Source: Gavia stellata
Taxonomy: Eukaryota > Chordata > Aves > Gaviiformes > Gaviidae
DNA length: 64,000 nt
Direction: 5' to 3'
NCBI RefSeq assembly: GCF_030936135.1
Contig: NC_082600.1
Coordinates: 21,087,943 to 21,151,942 of the forward strand
Below the pieces are notes generated by a model. That model did not search any database. It saw only the letters and a list, made by a program, of their open reading frames with translations, and was not told the origin of the DNA. Shown here piece after piece: positions 1 to 12,470 of this stretch (positions are counted from its first letter, which is position 1; each line of letters starts with the position of its first letter). The position numbers and the translations under genes were made by a program.

Positions 1-1957
1 TATTTCCCTGAAATTATTCCTCAGTGTAAAAAATTTAATGAACGAACCTCGTTTCTCTGCTCATAATAAATTGGTGGATTTCATTATAGCTTCAATTCCC
101 ATGACTCCCCCCAACCCTGTATTCAAAGTCTCCCAGCAGAAATCATTTGAAAGGGAATACGGTTTTGTCTTGCCAGCTTGCAGTGCTGGGGCACTGCAGA
201 CGGAACTTTGATAAATGTGTAGTTAAGTTAATGACTTAAACATCATTTAATTGGTCAGGAATTTATATTCTGAAGTCCTCCTTAATGCCATTTGATTGCA
301 GTAGTGTGACAGGTAAATTAAAACAAACCAAAAACCCCAAAGGTATCTCATTATGGCAAATCATAGTTCCCTCTGGATCATGTAAATGAGTTAATATACT
401 ACTGTATGCTTCCAAATGTATTTATTAGCAGTTTACTTTCACCATGTTCTTCAGTGAGCTGTTTCTTTTACTAGCCAGCTGTTTAATTTTATATTCTCTG
501 TATGTCAGCAAATGATATCTTCTGTCACTTAAAATGTTAATGGGTAGCACAGGACTGATACATCTGTTTGAATTGGCATGAATGTAGGAAAAATCCCATA
601 CTGTGCTGGTAGGTTCCTTCACATGACTGTTCCCACTTTAGTGCAAACAAACTGTACTAATTTAAAAAAAATTGCTATTATAACATTCAATCTAGATGAA
701 TCATAAAATTGCAGCTTTGAAAAACTGTAATGCCAATGTAGAATGAAATTGATGTAGAATAAAAATAACTTGGATTGGGTACTCTGAACTCTAGACAGTG
801 TTGGAAGCCGTACCTACACTGCCTTAACAAATGCTGCCTGTGCCTGGACTTAAGTTTGCAAGCCGTGCACGAGTGTTGTATCCTCCATTCGTTCTAGTGC
901 TGTTTGTTCCACTCAACCTTGCATTTCTAATCATGTGTGCTTCTTGGGTCTTGGTCATGCCTCATTTGCCTGCTTTGAATGTCCCTCTCCAGCAGACCTG
1001 ATAAAACGGGCTATCACCCATGTCTACTCTGAGGTTGTCTCCCTGCTGCACTGCAGCCACAGCTGGCAGACGGGTACAGCCTCTCACAGAGCTGGAGGAG
1101 CCCATCTCAGGGGCCTGTGTGAACCAGGAGGCCCCATGGTGAGCAACTCCTCAACTTCTACCCCACCTGTCCTTCCAGGAGGTATGGCAGGTATCTTCCT
1201 GGGAAGCAATTTCTTTCATCTACCAGTGGCTGCCTGAACTTTGACTGAGTCCAGTCTCTCCTCTAGAAAGTTTTGGATTTGGAGACAGTCTGTCAGCATC
1301 CACTGAAAGGACCCTCGTTTCCACTCTAGCACGCAGTGACAGTGACAGACAGAAAACTTCTGGATGAGGTAGGTCATGCTCAATGCCAGGTACCTGCCTT
1401 GCAGATACAGCATTTGCATGTCTGTCACAATTGCCTCAATTGTAGTTTTCCCACAAAAAGAATGAATCCAAAACAATCGGTAGGAGGGGCAACCAAATTC
1501 CACAAAACCCACTTTACTGTTTTAAGTACATTTTGTACAGCTGGATTCAGTCTGAAAATGGTGGTGGGGCTGGGGGGCGGGGGGCACGAAGTTCACAGCT
1601 TGTTAACATTTGCTGACTGTCTTGAGTTTGAAAGGTCATCTTTTCTCAACGTCAACTGACTGTATATCTTGTCCACAGACTTCGCTGTTGATTATGTATT
1701 GTATCGATACTTTGCTATCACACCAAGCTACCTCTTAATTTACTAGGTGACTTTTTTGCTACTTTATTCTGGTCTGAAGGCTGTGCGATGCCTGAAGTCA
1801 TTATTGTTAATGGCTTTTCAATAAAATCACACAATCCCTCCATGAACTGTTCCCACAAAGCGCTTGTTTTTTGTTTTGAATAATTTAGTTTTGCAATATC
1901 CAGCCTTATACTGAGACACTTATTCACCTACTTGCAGTGAATAATATAAGACCAAAG

Positions 1958-2026
1958 CTTTTCTCTTATTTTTCTTTTTTCTTCCCTTTCTTTCCCTTCC
2001 TTCCCTTCCCTTTACTTCCTTTCTCT
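1958..2026. repeat. Polypyrimidine (CT-rich) simple repeat
   Basis: About 69 bases made almost only of C and T on the plus strand, built from irregular CTTT, CCTT and TTCCC units; the minus strand is all purine. Such tracts can adopt triplex structure, but nothing here shows a function. The purine strand produces a Lys/Gly-rich open frame that is a low-complexity artefact. Confidence 0.85.
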
Positions 2027-5000
2027 AAAATACTGACATAAAAGTAAGCTTTGTCCTGAAATTCTCTACTTGCATTATCATAATTCTTTTGCATATTAGG
2101 GCAAATATGGTCATAGTTAACCTGTTTCTGCTTTTCAACATCATGCAGTGGTAGCATTTTTGATTTACTGGAATGCCTGTCTGGCTTCCATTGCCCATCC
2201 AAACCAGTTTCTTGCTTGTACTCTCAGAGAGAGAATTAGAGTCATGTTGATGCCTTCCTAAGGTGCAAAAATATATGGCAGACAATGGACAGTTATTTAA
2301 CCTGTACAGAGGAAAAGAACTACTAGTGGTATTGATGCTGGTCAATAGGTATTTTAGCAGATGAGGATTCCTGTAACACAAGATGACCTATAAGCAATAG
2401 CCAACCTTGTGCTGCCTAATTCCCTGTCAAGTGTAAATGTAACAATGATTTGAAGGACGCACACACAAAAAGTACTCAACACTTGATGAATCACAACAGT
2501 TCTTGGGTCTTCCTGACAAAGGGAACTATAGAGGCAGTGAGAGAAGGATATCTTTGGGGCTATATACCTTCTTTACATTGCTGCCAAAGGAAAACAAAAT
2601 GAGCAACAGAAGTCACGAATCTAAACTTGTTGCATGACTAAAGCAGTCGGGTCATGACTAAAGCTGTTATGCGACTCCACATACCAAACTGCCAACATTT
2701 AGTAGAAGGCTGAACTGTGTTCCTAACAAATATTAAAAGCACAAATGTACAGTTGCCAAATATGTCTGGCTTGCAAAGTTCATTCTGTTTTATTCTAGCT
2801 GTTTTGTCCCCAGCCTGCCCACTTGCATTCCCTGTAATCAATAATCCATCTGGTGTCTAGAATGATGACAATTCTGTATAGTTTCTGAGATAATGAAATC
2901 TTGATTAATAGGAAGCTTATTGTGAAAATTTCTTTCATAGAAGACCACTGTGGAAACAGCCTGTACATGCCTGCTTCTGCCAGCTTGAAGGTAGTCACTT
3001 GAGAACGTCCTGGGTGCTGGGCAAATGGAGAACTTGAGAATCTATCCAAGGGAAACTGAAAGTCTTTTTGATCTACAAATAGGTATATTGAAAAAGCAGT
3101 TTTTGCCTTGCTCACTTCATCAAACCTGAGTTCTGGCTTCCATAATTAATTTTTTCCTCAATGAGAGTGTGAAATGCTTTTATCTTTCTCCATTTTTGTA
3201 TGATACTTTGCAGATTTGGTGCTCTCTTGGTGTTCAGAGACTGAACTGTGGACAGAGTGGTTGAGATGAACAGTTCTGGTTCATGAGGCAGGGCAGTATT
3301 CTGATGGGAATTAATTTTAAGAGAATTAAAGGTCATTAAAGAACAGTACACATGCAGGAAATCCCTTTAGTGGCTGCTACTGGGCTGCTACTGCACAACT
3401 GGATATAGACTGGCATTCCATGGAGAGCAAAATCAAAACCAATGTCTTGAATCCATGAAGTCCAGTATCTTGAAACGATGAAGTATACTCGCCTGAAGTC
3501 AGAAGGCAGTGAACTGAAAGCTATGTTTATTTTAAGGCAGAAATGCAAGGTGAGTTTGATGAAGCAAAGAGGAGTTTCACCTTCAGTTCTAAATGGAAAT
3601 GTCACACAACATTTGTGTTTAGTCAAGATGTACCAGATTCAGGTAATGAAAGACCCAGAAGGAAGTCCACATGAATGTTTTGACTTTATGAATGAATCGT
3701 GCAGTATGTTTCAAAGGTACATTAAGCACAAATAGTCTGTGACAGGCACATTAAACTGTTCATGCATGTTCTCACCACAGAAAATAAAGCACAGCCAGTG
3801 GCTGGGTGATCCTGTAAAAGCTTTTCTTTTGGTTATAGGTCTTTTTATTAAACCTCTTTTTTTGAGGGAAGAGACCAGTAGAAAAAGAATTACTTTGGAA
3901 AATTTCTATTTACAAAGATTAGGCAATTACATATTTTTTTTCTGTGCTGCTTTTTCTGCTTTAGCTCTGATCTACCCCTCCTACTGTCACCTCCAAATTA
4001 ATTTTGCACAGTCTTACAGCAGAAACATTGATATTGAAGAAACATTTTCCCTGCAGCCATTTCAAGACTGGCTTACAGAGATACCTTGTGAATGAGTGCT
4101 TGAGAAGAGTCTGTGTAAGGGGACCAGGAGCAAAAATGGCTACTGCTCCATATAAGCTGTGTGATGCTAAAAAATTCTTGTATGCAATGGAGGGAACAGG
4201 ATTTTCACTGAATACTAATTAGAGGAGTTCCACTTTTCCTGAATTGCTGACTGACAGATTGCAAAGTCTTGGACCTGTTAATTATTAGATTTGTGAGTTT
4301 CCTTACTGGATAATTCTCAATTTATGTGTAAAGCAATAAATAATAAGCAGCTGACTGCGTGAGGTTAGTTACGGGAGTCATGTTCTCTCCTTACATACGT
4401 AACATGAGATTTATAGTGTAGCTTGCCACAGAGTGCAAACAAAACCAGCAATAGATGAAATACTTCCTTGGAGAATACTTGGGCTAATAGTGATCTCTTC
4501 ACACGCTACAAATGCTACTAGAGGTCAAGACTGCAGCCTGTCCGAAGAAGTGTTCATCACCAAAAAGTCTCTAGCTAATAGTAGGTATACATAAACCAGC
4601 AAATTAAAACAGAGCTGGATTATTTGATGCAAACACTTAAACATGATCATTTATCTTCCTTTCTCAAGGAAATCTCAAGGAAATTTTCTCAAGAAAATCA
4701 CTACAGTAAACACAGCTGCAGTGTGCATGCTATGTGGGCAGAAATGTATGAAGGATGGGGCCCAGATCCTCCTAGACCCTCAGCGTCCAAGACCCTTGAA
4801 ATCAGAACCTCCATTTCTCTCAGATGGATGAATATTAATTATTTCTTGCCACCCTCACTTTTTGACTCTATGAAGGTCATGACAGAAATCAAGCTGGATC
4901 GTTCTTCCACATCTGTAATGGCAGGGGATGCTGTGAAATGTGGTCTCCCAAAACCCTGCAACTGAGTTTCATGCTGGACCCATTTTTAGATGGCTCGGAG

Positions 5001-8000
5001 TTAGGATGAACAGCCGCATGGCCCAACACCAGGCAGGCTGTGAGCAAGGAGACAACTGTTTGAGACTGCAAAGGGGAATCCGAGGAGTACCACAGTCATT
5101 AGAGTGGCAGCTTGCTCCAGGCATTGAGCTTGTTATTCCTGCTTATGCAGGGGACAGGCACGTCTGTGGATGCACCCATGTTTGTGTGAAAAAATGCAAG
5201 AGATTTTAGGCGAAACAATCTTTGGTTAAAAACAAGGCACTCATACCCAAGTATCACCTTATACCTTGGGAATGGTGGGGCCCACCACCACCAGAGCTTC
5301 ATAAACCTCAAGTTTAAAATCCTGAAGTCTTGTTTCCTTCTTGTGCTAGGTGGTGACACGCAGGCTAGTACCTAAGCACGTCACACCAAGGCACCCAAGC
5401 ACACTGTGCCAGCACAATACCCCCAGTGGGGATCCCCATCAGCCAAAAGACTTTAGAGTCATCGCTAGCTAGACGTAACCTTTTACTGAGCCAAATGCTA
5501 TATAACAGCTTATATAGTACAGGCAGGTTATAAACTCAGGTGGCAATGGCTGTAAGAGCTATGTGATCTGAAATGATCTAGCTCAAGCTTTAACTTAATT
5601 TTTAATTCATCACCCTTGCACCATTCTAAGGCATTTGTTTTCTGGTGCTTTAGAGGGGAAGCTGCTGATATTTGACTCACCGCTTCCTGCAGCGCGTAGG
5701 TGTTCTTGGAGCTTCATCAAACAGTGACCCATCCCAATGCTGCTCACCATGCGAGCTGCCTCTGAATCACAGCCACGGCACCAGAGTACTGCTTAAAGCT
5801 GGAGCATCAAGGCTATTCATATAGAATAACAAAAGAGGTATCAAGTAGCTAAATGTACCTACTGTATGTCTCCTAATTTGTAATATTTTTGGTCTGGTTT
5901 TGCACATTGAAAACAAAGGATGGAATTTAATTTCTGGTAGAACCAGCATTGTTGCAGTGGAGTTGGACTAAAATGAAAATGGCCCCAAAGTTTTGATTCA
6001 CTGGCTGCAAAACTGAATAGCAGAAGGATTAAATAAATTGTAGAAGGCAAATGAAGCTTTCCCTGCCCGTCACTAAAAGTTAAAAGCATTACAATAAGTA
6101 ACATGGTTGTCATGGTGACTCAGTGTTTGTTTATGGTAAAATACATCAGGCAAAGATGAAATGTTTTTAATTCAAAGCTCAGATGACAGGGAACTGAGTA
6201 GTGTAAGCAAGAGCAGAAATATATTTTTGGTAGATACATGCAAGTAATTATTTTTTCCTGTGAAAATTCCTGTCACTGCTCAATGTTTTTCCTGCTCCCT
6301 TATCTTCATTCAAGTTCTGAATATGTCTTCTGCCAGCATAAGGAGCCAGCAAGACAGGTTTAAAGGAAGATGGAAATGGGCACTACTCATAGGCAGACTC
6401 CTGGTAGTAAACAGACAATAGGGCCTCTTACAGCAATGTTTTAAAGAGAAGAATAATCCTTAAATCTGAATGCTGCACTACACATTCTGTGGTCCTGGCA
6501 TCTGCAAATATATAAGCACTCAGCCGAATAATCTGCACCATAGCATTAGTTCAGCATTTTTTTCTCCTGAAATTGTCAGATGACTCAATTGTCTGGGCTC
6601 CATAGACTAAAATTCAGTTTCCTTTGCCTAAAAATAGCAGTCACTAAAAAAAAAAAGTTAATGAAATATTCAATTTGCCTCTATTTAAATCGAGGGGAAA
6701 ATCCTGTTAATGGAGGAAGTGTCTGATAGAGTAGAAGATAGTTTGCCACATGATTACAAATTAGTTGCATGTAAATTACTCTTGTTAAGCTGTAATAGGC
6801 CCTACTTCTGCAAGAAGCTTTATAAAACCATTGGGGCGAAACTGCCCACTTGAATTTGATAGCAAATTTCCCAGCAACTTTAGCGCCTCTGGGCTCGGTC
6901 GAAGACTAATAAACAACAGCATCCTCACCTACAGCTGTGTAGTTCCAGGTAGTATTTCACGTCCATGGCAAAATATCCAAAGGACTTAACAGGAGATCTT
7001 CACGAGGTCTGGGACACAGAGTTCAATTATTTAAGTGTTGGAAGCAGGGAAATTGCAGAAAGCCTAAAGGTCATCATAGACATCACCTTGTCTCTCCTTC
7101 TCTCTGTCTCTGTTTAAGGGCAGTGAATGGGATAAATGGAGATGAATACCTGAGTGATTTGTGTGTAATGACTGCTGGTTTACAGTGGGCTTTTTGGTGG
7201 TAGTAGTAGGGAAATCAAGTTTATTTTACATTTAAGGATATTTTTAGCAACAGACCACTTTATGCTTTATGATTTTAAATGAACTGGTCAAAAATTAGGT
7301 AGTAACAATCATTATAGATTAATAGTCAGAGGTAAATCTCATTGAAATCAGAAGTAAGACATCTATTAACTTTAACAGGCATGAGATCAATACTTTAATG
7401 GTACATGACATGAGCTAGGTACCTTTTGAAGATGTCACTTCAGAATAAAAGAGGAAAAATGTTTAAAGTTCTCTTTCTGTAAGAGAGAAAAAGATGTGGT
7501 TTTAGGTTAAAGTTGAAAAACCTATCAGATGACTTTGCTAAATAATTTCATTTGTTAGATAATCAGATTTGCAGATTCCTATAAAAATTACCAAACTAGT
7601 AATTATTTTCAAGGCATTATTATTAACCACAGTATTATTACTTACGAATGGCATAAGATGAAAATCAATATAAGGGATATGGCAAGTTACTTAATCCACT
7701 GGGCTAAGAAGCGGTAAGAATGATTCTGTCAAAAATGCTTGAATGCAGAAATATCAGCATTTTATAGAGGGTTTTATCCCCTCTAGTTTAAGAGGAATAA
7801 AATCCACGACTTTCCTGGGTCCCCTTAGACACCTTTTTAGCAATGCATTGGTTTTCTGAGAGGAGAACTGGGTGAAACATTTACCATGAAAGTAGCTTTT
7901 GGATGAAATTTCCATCTCCCCACTTTATAATGCTTCTGCAAAATAGTATCAATTTCATGTTTATTGAATTTTCATGAAAACAGTCCTTAGGCATGGGTGA

Positions 8001-8857
8001 AACTGAAGAGTGAATTTTATTGTTTGGCCTAAGCAGATATGTTAAATCAATGTAGCTTAAATTATTTCAATAGTTCTATATTTGTCGCAACCCAAAGTGT
8101 GTGCCTTTTAAAACAGTTGAAAGTTCCTTAAGGTCTCCATTTTGCGAAGTGCAACATCTTTGAGATGCAAAACTGGGAAGTGATATGCAATTAGATTAAG
8201 GCTAAAATTAATCCAAATAGGAATACTTGACTGGTGAAGGCTTGGTTTCAGTGAGAGCTGCAAGTATTCAGCTCTTGGGAAGTGAGCAAGGAGACCTGTG
8301 TGAGCATTTATATGGGGAAAACTTTTGAGATGGCTTTCTTGGGAGGTGACACAGAATTCAACAGACCTGAGACCTAATACTAGTTCTACTACTGGCTACC
8401 TGTGGTACAGGCAGCACAGATACAAGTAAACATGGTAAACAAGGTAAACAACACAGACATCTGCTTTCTTCCACTGGCTTTACTCTTGAAGCAGAAGAAA
8501 TACCTGCAGCAATGAAAAGTTTGTTCTTTCATCTTTATCCTAACAGTTCTGAATGATGCCATGGGCTCTGTCATGAGGATATTTGGTCTCCTAGGAGGCG
8601 GACTGAGATCCCCTCATCCATTTCTCATAGTCCATAAAACTTTCTGTCACACTGGGCAGGAGTTACCTGCACATTTTTGGGAGCACTATAGTTCGTTTTT
8701 TCCATCCTTTATAGGTTTCCCCTCACGTTCATCACTGTAATATTTGAGCATATTACCCAACTCCCAGTCAGGCACCAGTGGCAGCATTGTGGAGAAAAGA
8801 AATGGTCACATAAGCACAATTTTTTGCTGCATTTAATGCTGTTATTTTGTTCTTACA

Positions 8858-8910
8858 ATTTAATATTTAATTTATTAATTTATTAATTTAAATTTATTAA
8901 TTTAAATACA
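8858..8910. repeat. AT-only degenerate tandem repeat
   Basis: About 50 bp of pure A/T with repeated TTTATTAA and TTTAAAT units, partly self-complementary. This is low-complexity DNA in an AT-rich intergenic setting. No gene or element boundary coincides with it. Confidence 0.75.
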
Positions 8911-10259
8911 ATATTTACTTTCATTATATAATTCAGATCTGAAAACCTAGCCTGCAGGTTTCCACTGGAGTGGGCTAAAGGGTATCTGACTTCCTGTCTG
9001 TTTCACCTGCCTGCTTCATAACTGTTCAACAGAAACAGGAAATTAAGGGTACAGATTTTTCAGCGCAATGGCAGGGAGAAAGCTAAAACACTAAATGTGC
9101 CGAGGCTTCTTCGCTTATGTGAAATCAGGCATGTCCCTGCCTGTTGGCACGGGCTGGGGTCTGGAGCAGCTGCGAGTCACCTGCTCAGCCTCCAGCCCCG
9201 CACAATTACTTACCCTGCACAGCCGGCGCTAACATGTTGTGACAGAGGGGTCACAGGTGAAATAGGAGACCTTTTTTTCCTAATCCAGGGTAAATTACCT
9301 TTCCAATAACATATGGGCGCAACCTTCAGGGCATCAGGGTTTAACCGCGAAGGTCAGGTTATTCAGAATGCAGAAATTACAGAAGCAATGACACACAATT
9401 CATTCATATAAGCACTTGTTTTCTAAGAAGGATAAGTATTGCACCTCTGCTGGAGCCCAGCTGGAGTTCTGGACACTCATGAAAATCAGGCTTTTTATGC
9501 CTAAAGATCAACCACAAACCAAACCTAGACATATTAAGCACAAATGCCGCTTTGTAGAGAAATGAGAAAAATAGGCTGGAATTTCAACAACTCATGAATG
9601 AGATTTTTCTTTTGATGGAATCCTGGTCTTCAGTAATTTTTGTTGGTGGTTTTCTGCCTCAGACCTAAATTAAGGATGATTGTAGTTAAGCTTGACTAGA
9701 TGTCTTCTGGCTACTCTCTAGAAAGGCAAATAAGACCCCTAAGAAGTGTCAGCTTGTATACAGAACACAATTCTAAACAATAAAAAGGCTCCTACTAGTA
9801 CCAGAGAGCCTTTGTTCAAACACTATTTTTTTCCTTGATAAGTTTTTGCTGTGTTAAGAAATGATCCCTTAGCCTTTTTATTCTGAAGGATACTCGTCCA
9901 GAAAGGCATAGTATTTCTCAGTAATTTCAGAATGTTTGAGATCTTCAATAATTTTAACATTCTTTTGGCAGCAGCTAACACTTAGGTGAGTCCCATTTTC
10001 TTATTTATTGGGGTATTATACAGTTTTGAATAATCCTTTCATAATACTAAAGGTTACAGCACAGGGAGTTTCATAATCTTGTGTGGTGTTTATACCTAGA
10101 CAGTCCCAGACCATCTGCCAGGACTGCTTTTCCTTGATTATAGGTCAGAACAATTATAGTGACAATGAATAATTATTTTCCATGATAAACCAGGAGGTGG
10201 ATGACTCAAAAGACTAATAATGCTTGGAAAACAAGCCTTTGACTTCCAGTTCACTGGTT

Positions 10260-12470
10260 CAAATGCACCTTCAAATGCCAGCAAAACCACTACGATGGAC
10301 TTCCAGAGGGCACACTTCAGTCTGTTCAGGACACTGGTCGAGAGGGTCCCTTGGGAGATGGTCCTGAAGGGCAAAGAGGTCCAGGAAGGCTGGATCTTCT
10401 TCAAGAAGGAAATCTTAATGGCACAGGAGCAGGCAGTCCCCATGTGCCATAAGAAGAGGCGGCAGGGAAGACGACCGGCCTGGCTGAAAGGGGATCTTTT
10501 GCTGGGACTCAGGAAAAAAAGAGAATTTATCACCTTTGGAAGAAGGGGCAGGCAACTGAAGAAGAGTACAAGGATCTCATTAGGTCATGCAGAGAGGGAA
10601 TTAGAAAGGCAAAAGCCCAGCTAGAGCTCAGTCTGGCCATGGTCGTAAGGGATAACAAAAAATGCTTCTATAAATACATTAACAACAAAAAGAGAGCCAA
10701 GGAGAATCTCCATCCTTTACTGGATGTGGGAGGGAACATTGTCACGAAGGATGAGGAAAAGGCTGAGGTACTTAATGCCTTCTTTGCCTCAGTCTTTAAC
10801 AGCCACACCAGGTATCCTCAGGGTATCCATCTCCCTGAGCTGGATGACAAGGATGGAGAGCAAAATAGGCTCCCCATGATCCTGGAGGAAGCAGTTAATG
10901 ACCTGCTATGCCACCTGGACACCCACAAGTCTATGGGGCCTGATGGCATCCACCCAAGGGTGCTGAGGGAGCTGGCGGCGGAGCTTGCCAAGCCGCTCTC
11001 CATCATTTATCAACAGTCCTGGTTAACAGGGGAGGTCCCAGACAACTGGAGGCTTGCCAACTTGATGCCAGTCTACAAGAAGGGCCTGAAGGAGGATCCG
11101 GGGAACTACAGGCCTGTCAGCCTGACCTCGGTGCCGGGTGAGATTATGGAGATGTTCATCTTGAGGGCACTCACAGGGCACGTGCAGGACAACTGAGGGA
11201 TCAGGCCCAGCCAGCACGGGTTCATGAAGGGCAGGTCCTGCCTGACCAACCTGATCTCCTTCTATGACCAGGTGACCCACCTAGTAGATGAGGGGAAGGC
11301 TGTGGATGTTGTCTACCTGGACTTTAGTAAAGCCTTCGACACTGTCTCCCACAGTATTCTCCTGGAGAAGCTGGCGAATCATGGCTCAGACAGGTACACT
11401 CTTTGCTGGGTAAAAAACTGGCTGGACGGCCGAGCCCAGAGAGTCGTGGTGAATGGAGTAAAATCCGGTTGGCGGCCGGTCACAAGTGGTGTCCCCCAGG
11501 GCTCAGTTTTGGGGCCGGTCTTGTTTAATATATTTATCAATGATCTGGATGAGGGGTTTGAGTGCACCTTCAGCAAGTTTACAGACGACACCAAGTTGCG
11601 GGGGGAGGGAGTGTTGATCTGCTTGAGGGTAGGAAGACTGTGCAGAGGGATCTGGACAGGCTGGATCGATGGGCCAAGGCCAATTGTATGAGGTTCAACA
11701 AGGCCAAGTGCTGGGTCCTGCACTTGGGTCACAACAACCCTTGCAAACACTACAGGCTTGGGGACGAGTGGCTGGAAATCTGCCCCTCAGAAAAGGACCT
11801 GGGGGTGTTGATTGACAGCCGGCTGAATATGAGCCAGCAGTGTGCCCAGGTGGCCCAGAAGGCCAACGGCATCCTGGCCTGTATCAGAAATAGTGTGGCC
11901 AGCAGGAGCAGGGAGGTGATCGTGCCTCTGTACTCGGCACTGGTGAGGCCGCACCTCGAATACTGTGTTCAGTTTTGGGCCCCTCACTACAAGAAGGACA
12001 TTGAGGTGCTGGAGCGTGTCCAGAGAAGGGCGACGAAGCTGGTGAGGGGTCTGGAGCACAAGTCTTATGAGGAGCTGCTGAGGGAACTGGGGTTGTTCAG
12101 TCTGGAGAAGAGGAGGCTGGGGGGAGACCTCATCGCTCTCTACAATTGCCTGAAAGGGGTTGCAGAGAGGTGGGTGTTGGTCTCTTCTCCCAAGTGACAA
12201 GTGATAGGACAAGAGGAAATGGCCTCAAGTTGCACCTGGGGAGGTTCAGGCTGGATATTAGGAAAAATTTGTTTACTGAGAGAGTGGTGAGACACTGGAA
12301 CAGGCTGCCCAGGGAAGTGGTGGAGTCACCATCACTGGAGGTGTTCAAGGAACATGTGGACGAGGCATTGTGGGACATGGTTTAGTGGGCATGGTGGTGT
12401 TGGGTTGATGGTTGGACTTGATGATCTTAAAGGTCTTTTCCAACCTTTGTGATTCTGTGACTCTGTGATT
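10260..12470 (+). mobile_element. CR1 LINE retrotransposon, 5'-truncated, about 2.2 kb
   Basis: Plus-strand copy of an avian CR1 non-LTR retrotransposon. It carries the later part of ORF2 (linker, reverse transcriptase, C-terminal region), a short 3' untranslated region and the diagnostic CR1 tail of imperfect 8-bp repeats (ATTCTGTG-like) at 12,449-12,470. ORF1 and the endonuclease part of ORF2 are missing, as expected from incomplete reverse transcription from the 3' end. The left edge is approximate because the most upstream bases are hard to separate from flanking DNA. GC content is clearly higher than in the AT-rich surroundings. The region from about 11,831 to 12,025 is nearly identical to the CR1 copy at 36 kb. 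Confidence 0.95.
10639..12385 (+). pseudogene. Broken CR1 ORF2 reverse transcriptase
   Basis: Remnant of the CR1 ORF2 protein. The first part (10,639-11,196) contains the RT N-terminal region, including KSMGPDGIHPRVLREL and the YKKG..EDPGNYRPVSLTS motif. A TGA at 11,194-11,196 interrupts it. The same frame resumes at 11,224 with [20 protein letters not shown] (a catalytic Asp region), the [20 protein letters not shown] block and an FTDD box where active elements have FADD. A frameshift near 11,600-11,640 moves the frame to 11,562-12,197, which carries the conserved C-terminal region. A further shift near 12,150 leads to the last segment, ending at 12,385. With one stop, at least two frameshifts and no endonuclease, it cannot encode a working enzyme. 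Confidence 0.9.

Larger units (their letters stand above)
1..10259. other. Gene-poor intergenic DNA, left flank
   Basis: AT-rich sequence with no coding region I can support. Open frames here are short (under about 120 codons), lack recognisable domains and are not joined by convincing splice sites. Visible structure is limited to a polypyrimidine tract near 2.0 kb, an AT-rich tandem repeat near 8.9 kb and scattered homopolymer runs. In mammals the region on this side of GPR65 is a long noncoding interval leading to KCNK10, which fits an intergenic reading. Unannotated noncoding RNA exons cannot be excluded by eye. Confidence 0.7.

Noticed and set aside
1558-1590. G-rich stretch suggestive of a G-quadruplex
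   Set aside because: Only three runs of four or more G are close together, with a weaker GG pair before them; this does not meet the usual four-run pattern with three tetrads.
5380-5540. Possible LTR-like segment (GCTATATAACAGCTTATATAG region)
   Set aside because: There are suggestive TATA-like and palindromic words but no terminal TG...CA boundaries, no polyadenylation signal in place and no family I recognise.
10138-12378. Minus-strand open frames across the long CR1 (10,138-10,533; 11,379-11,750; 11,787-12,212 and others)
   Set aside because: They are antisense shadows of the plus-strand ORF2 reverse transcriptase of the CR1 element.
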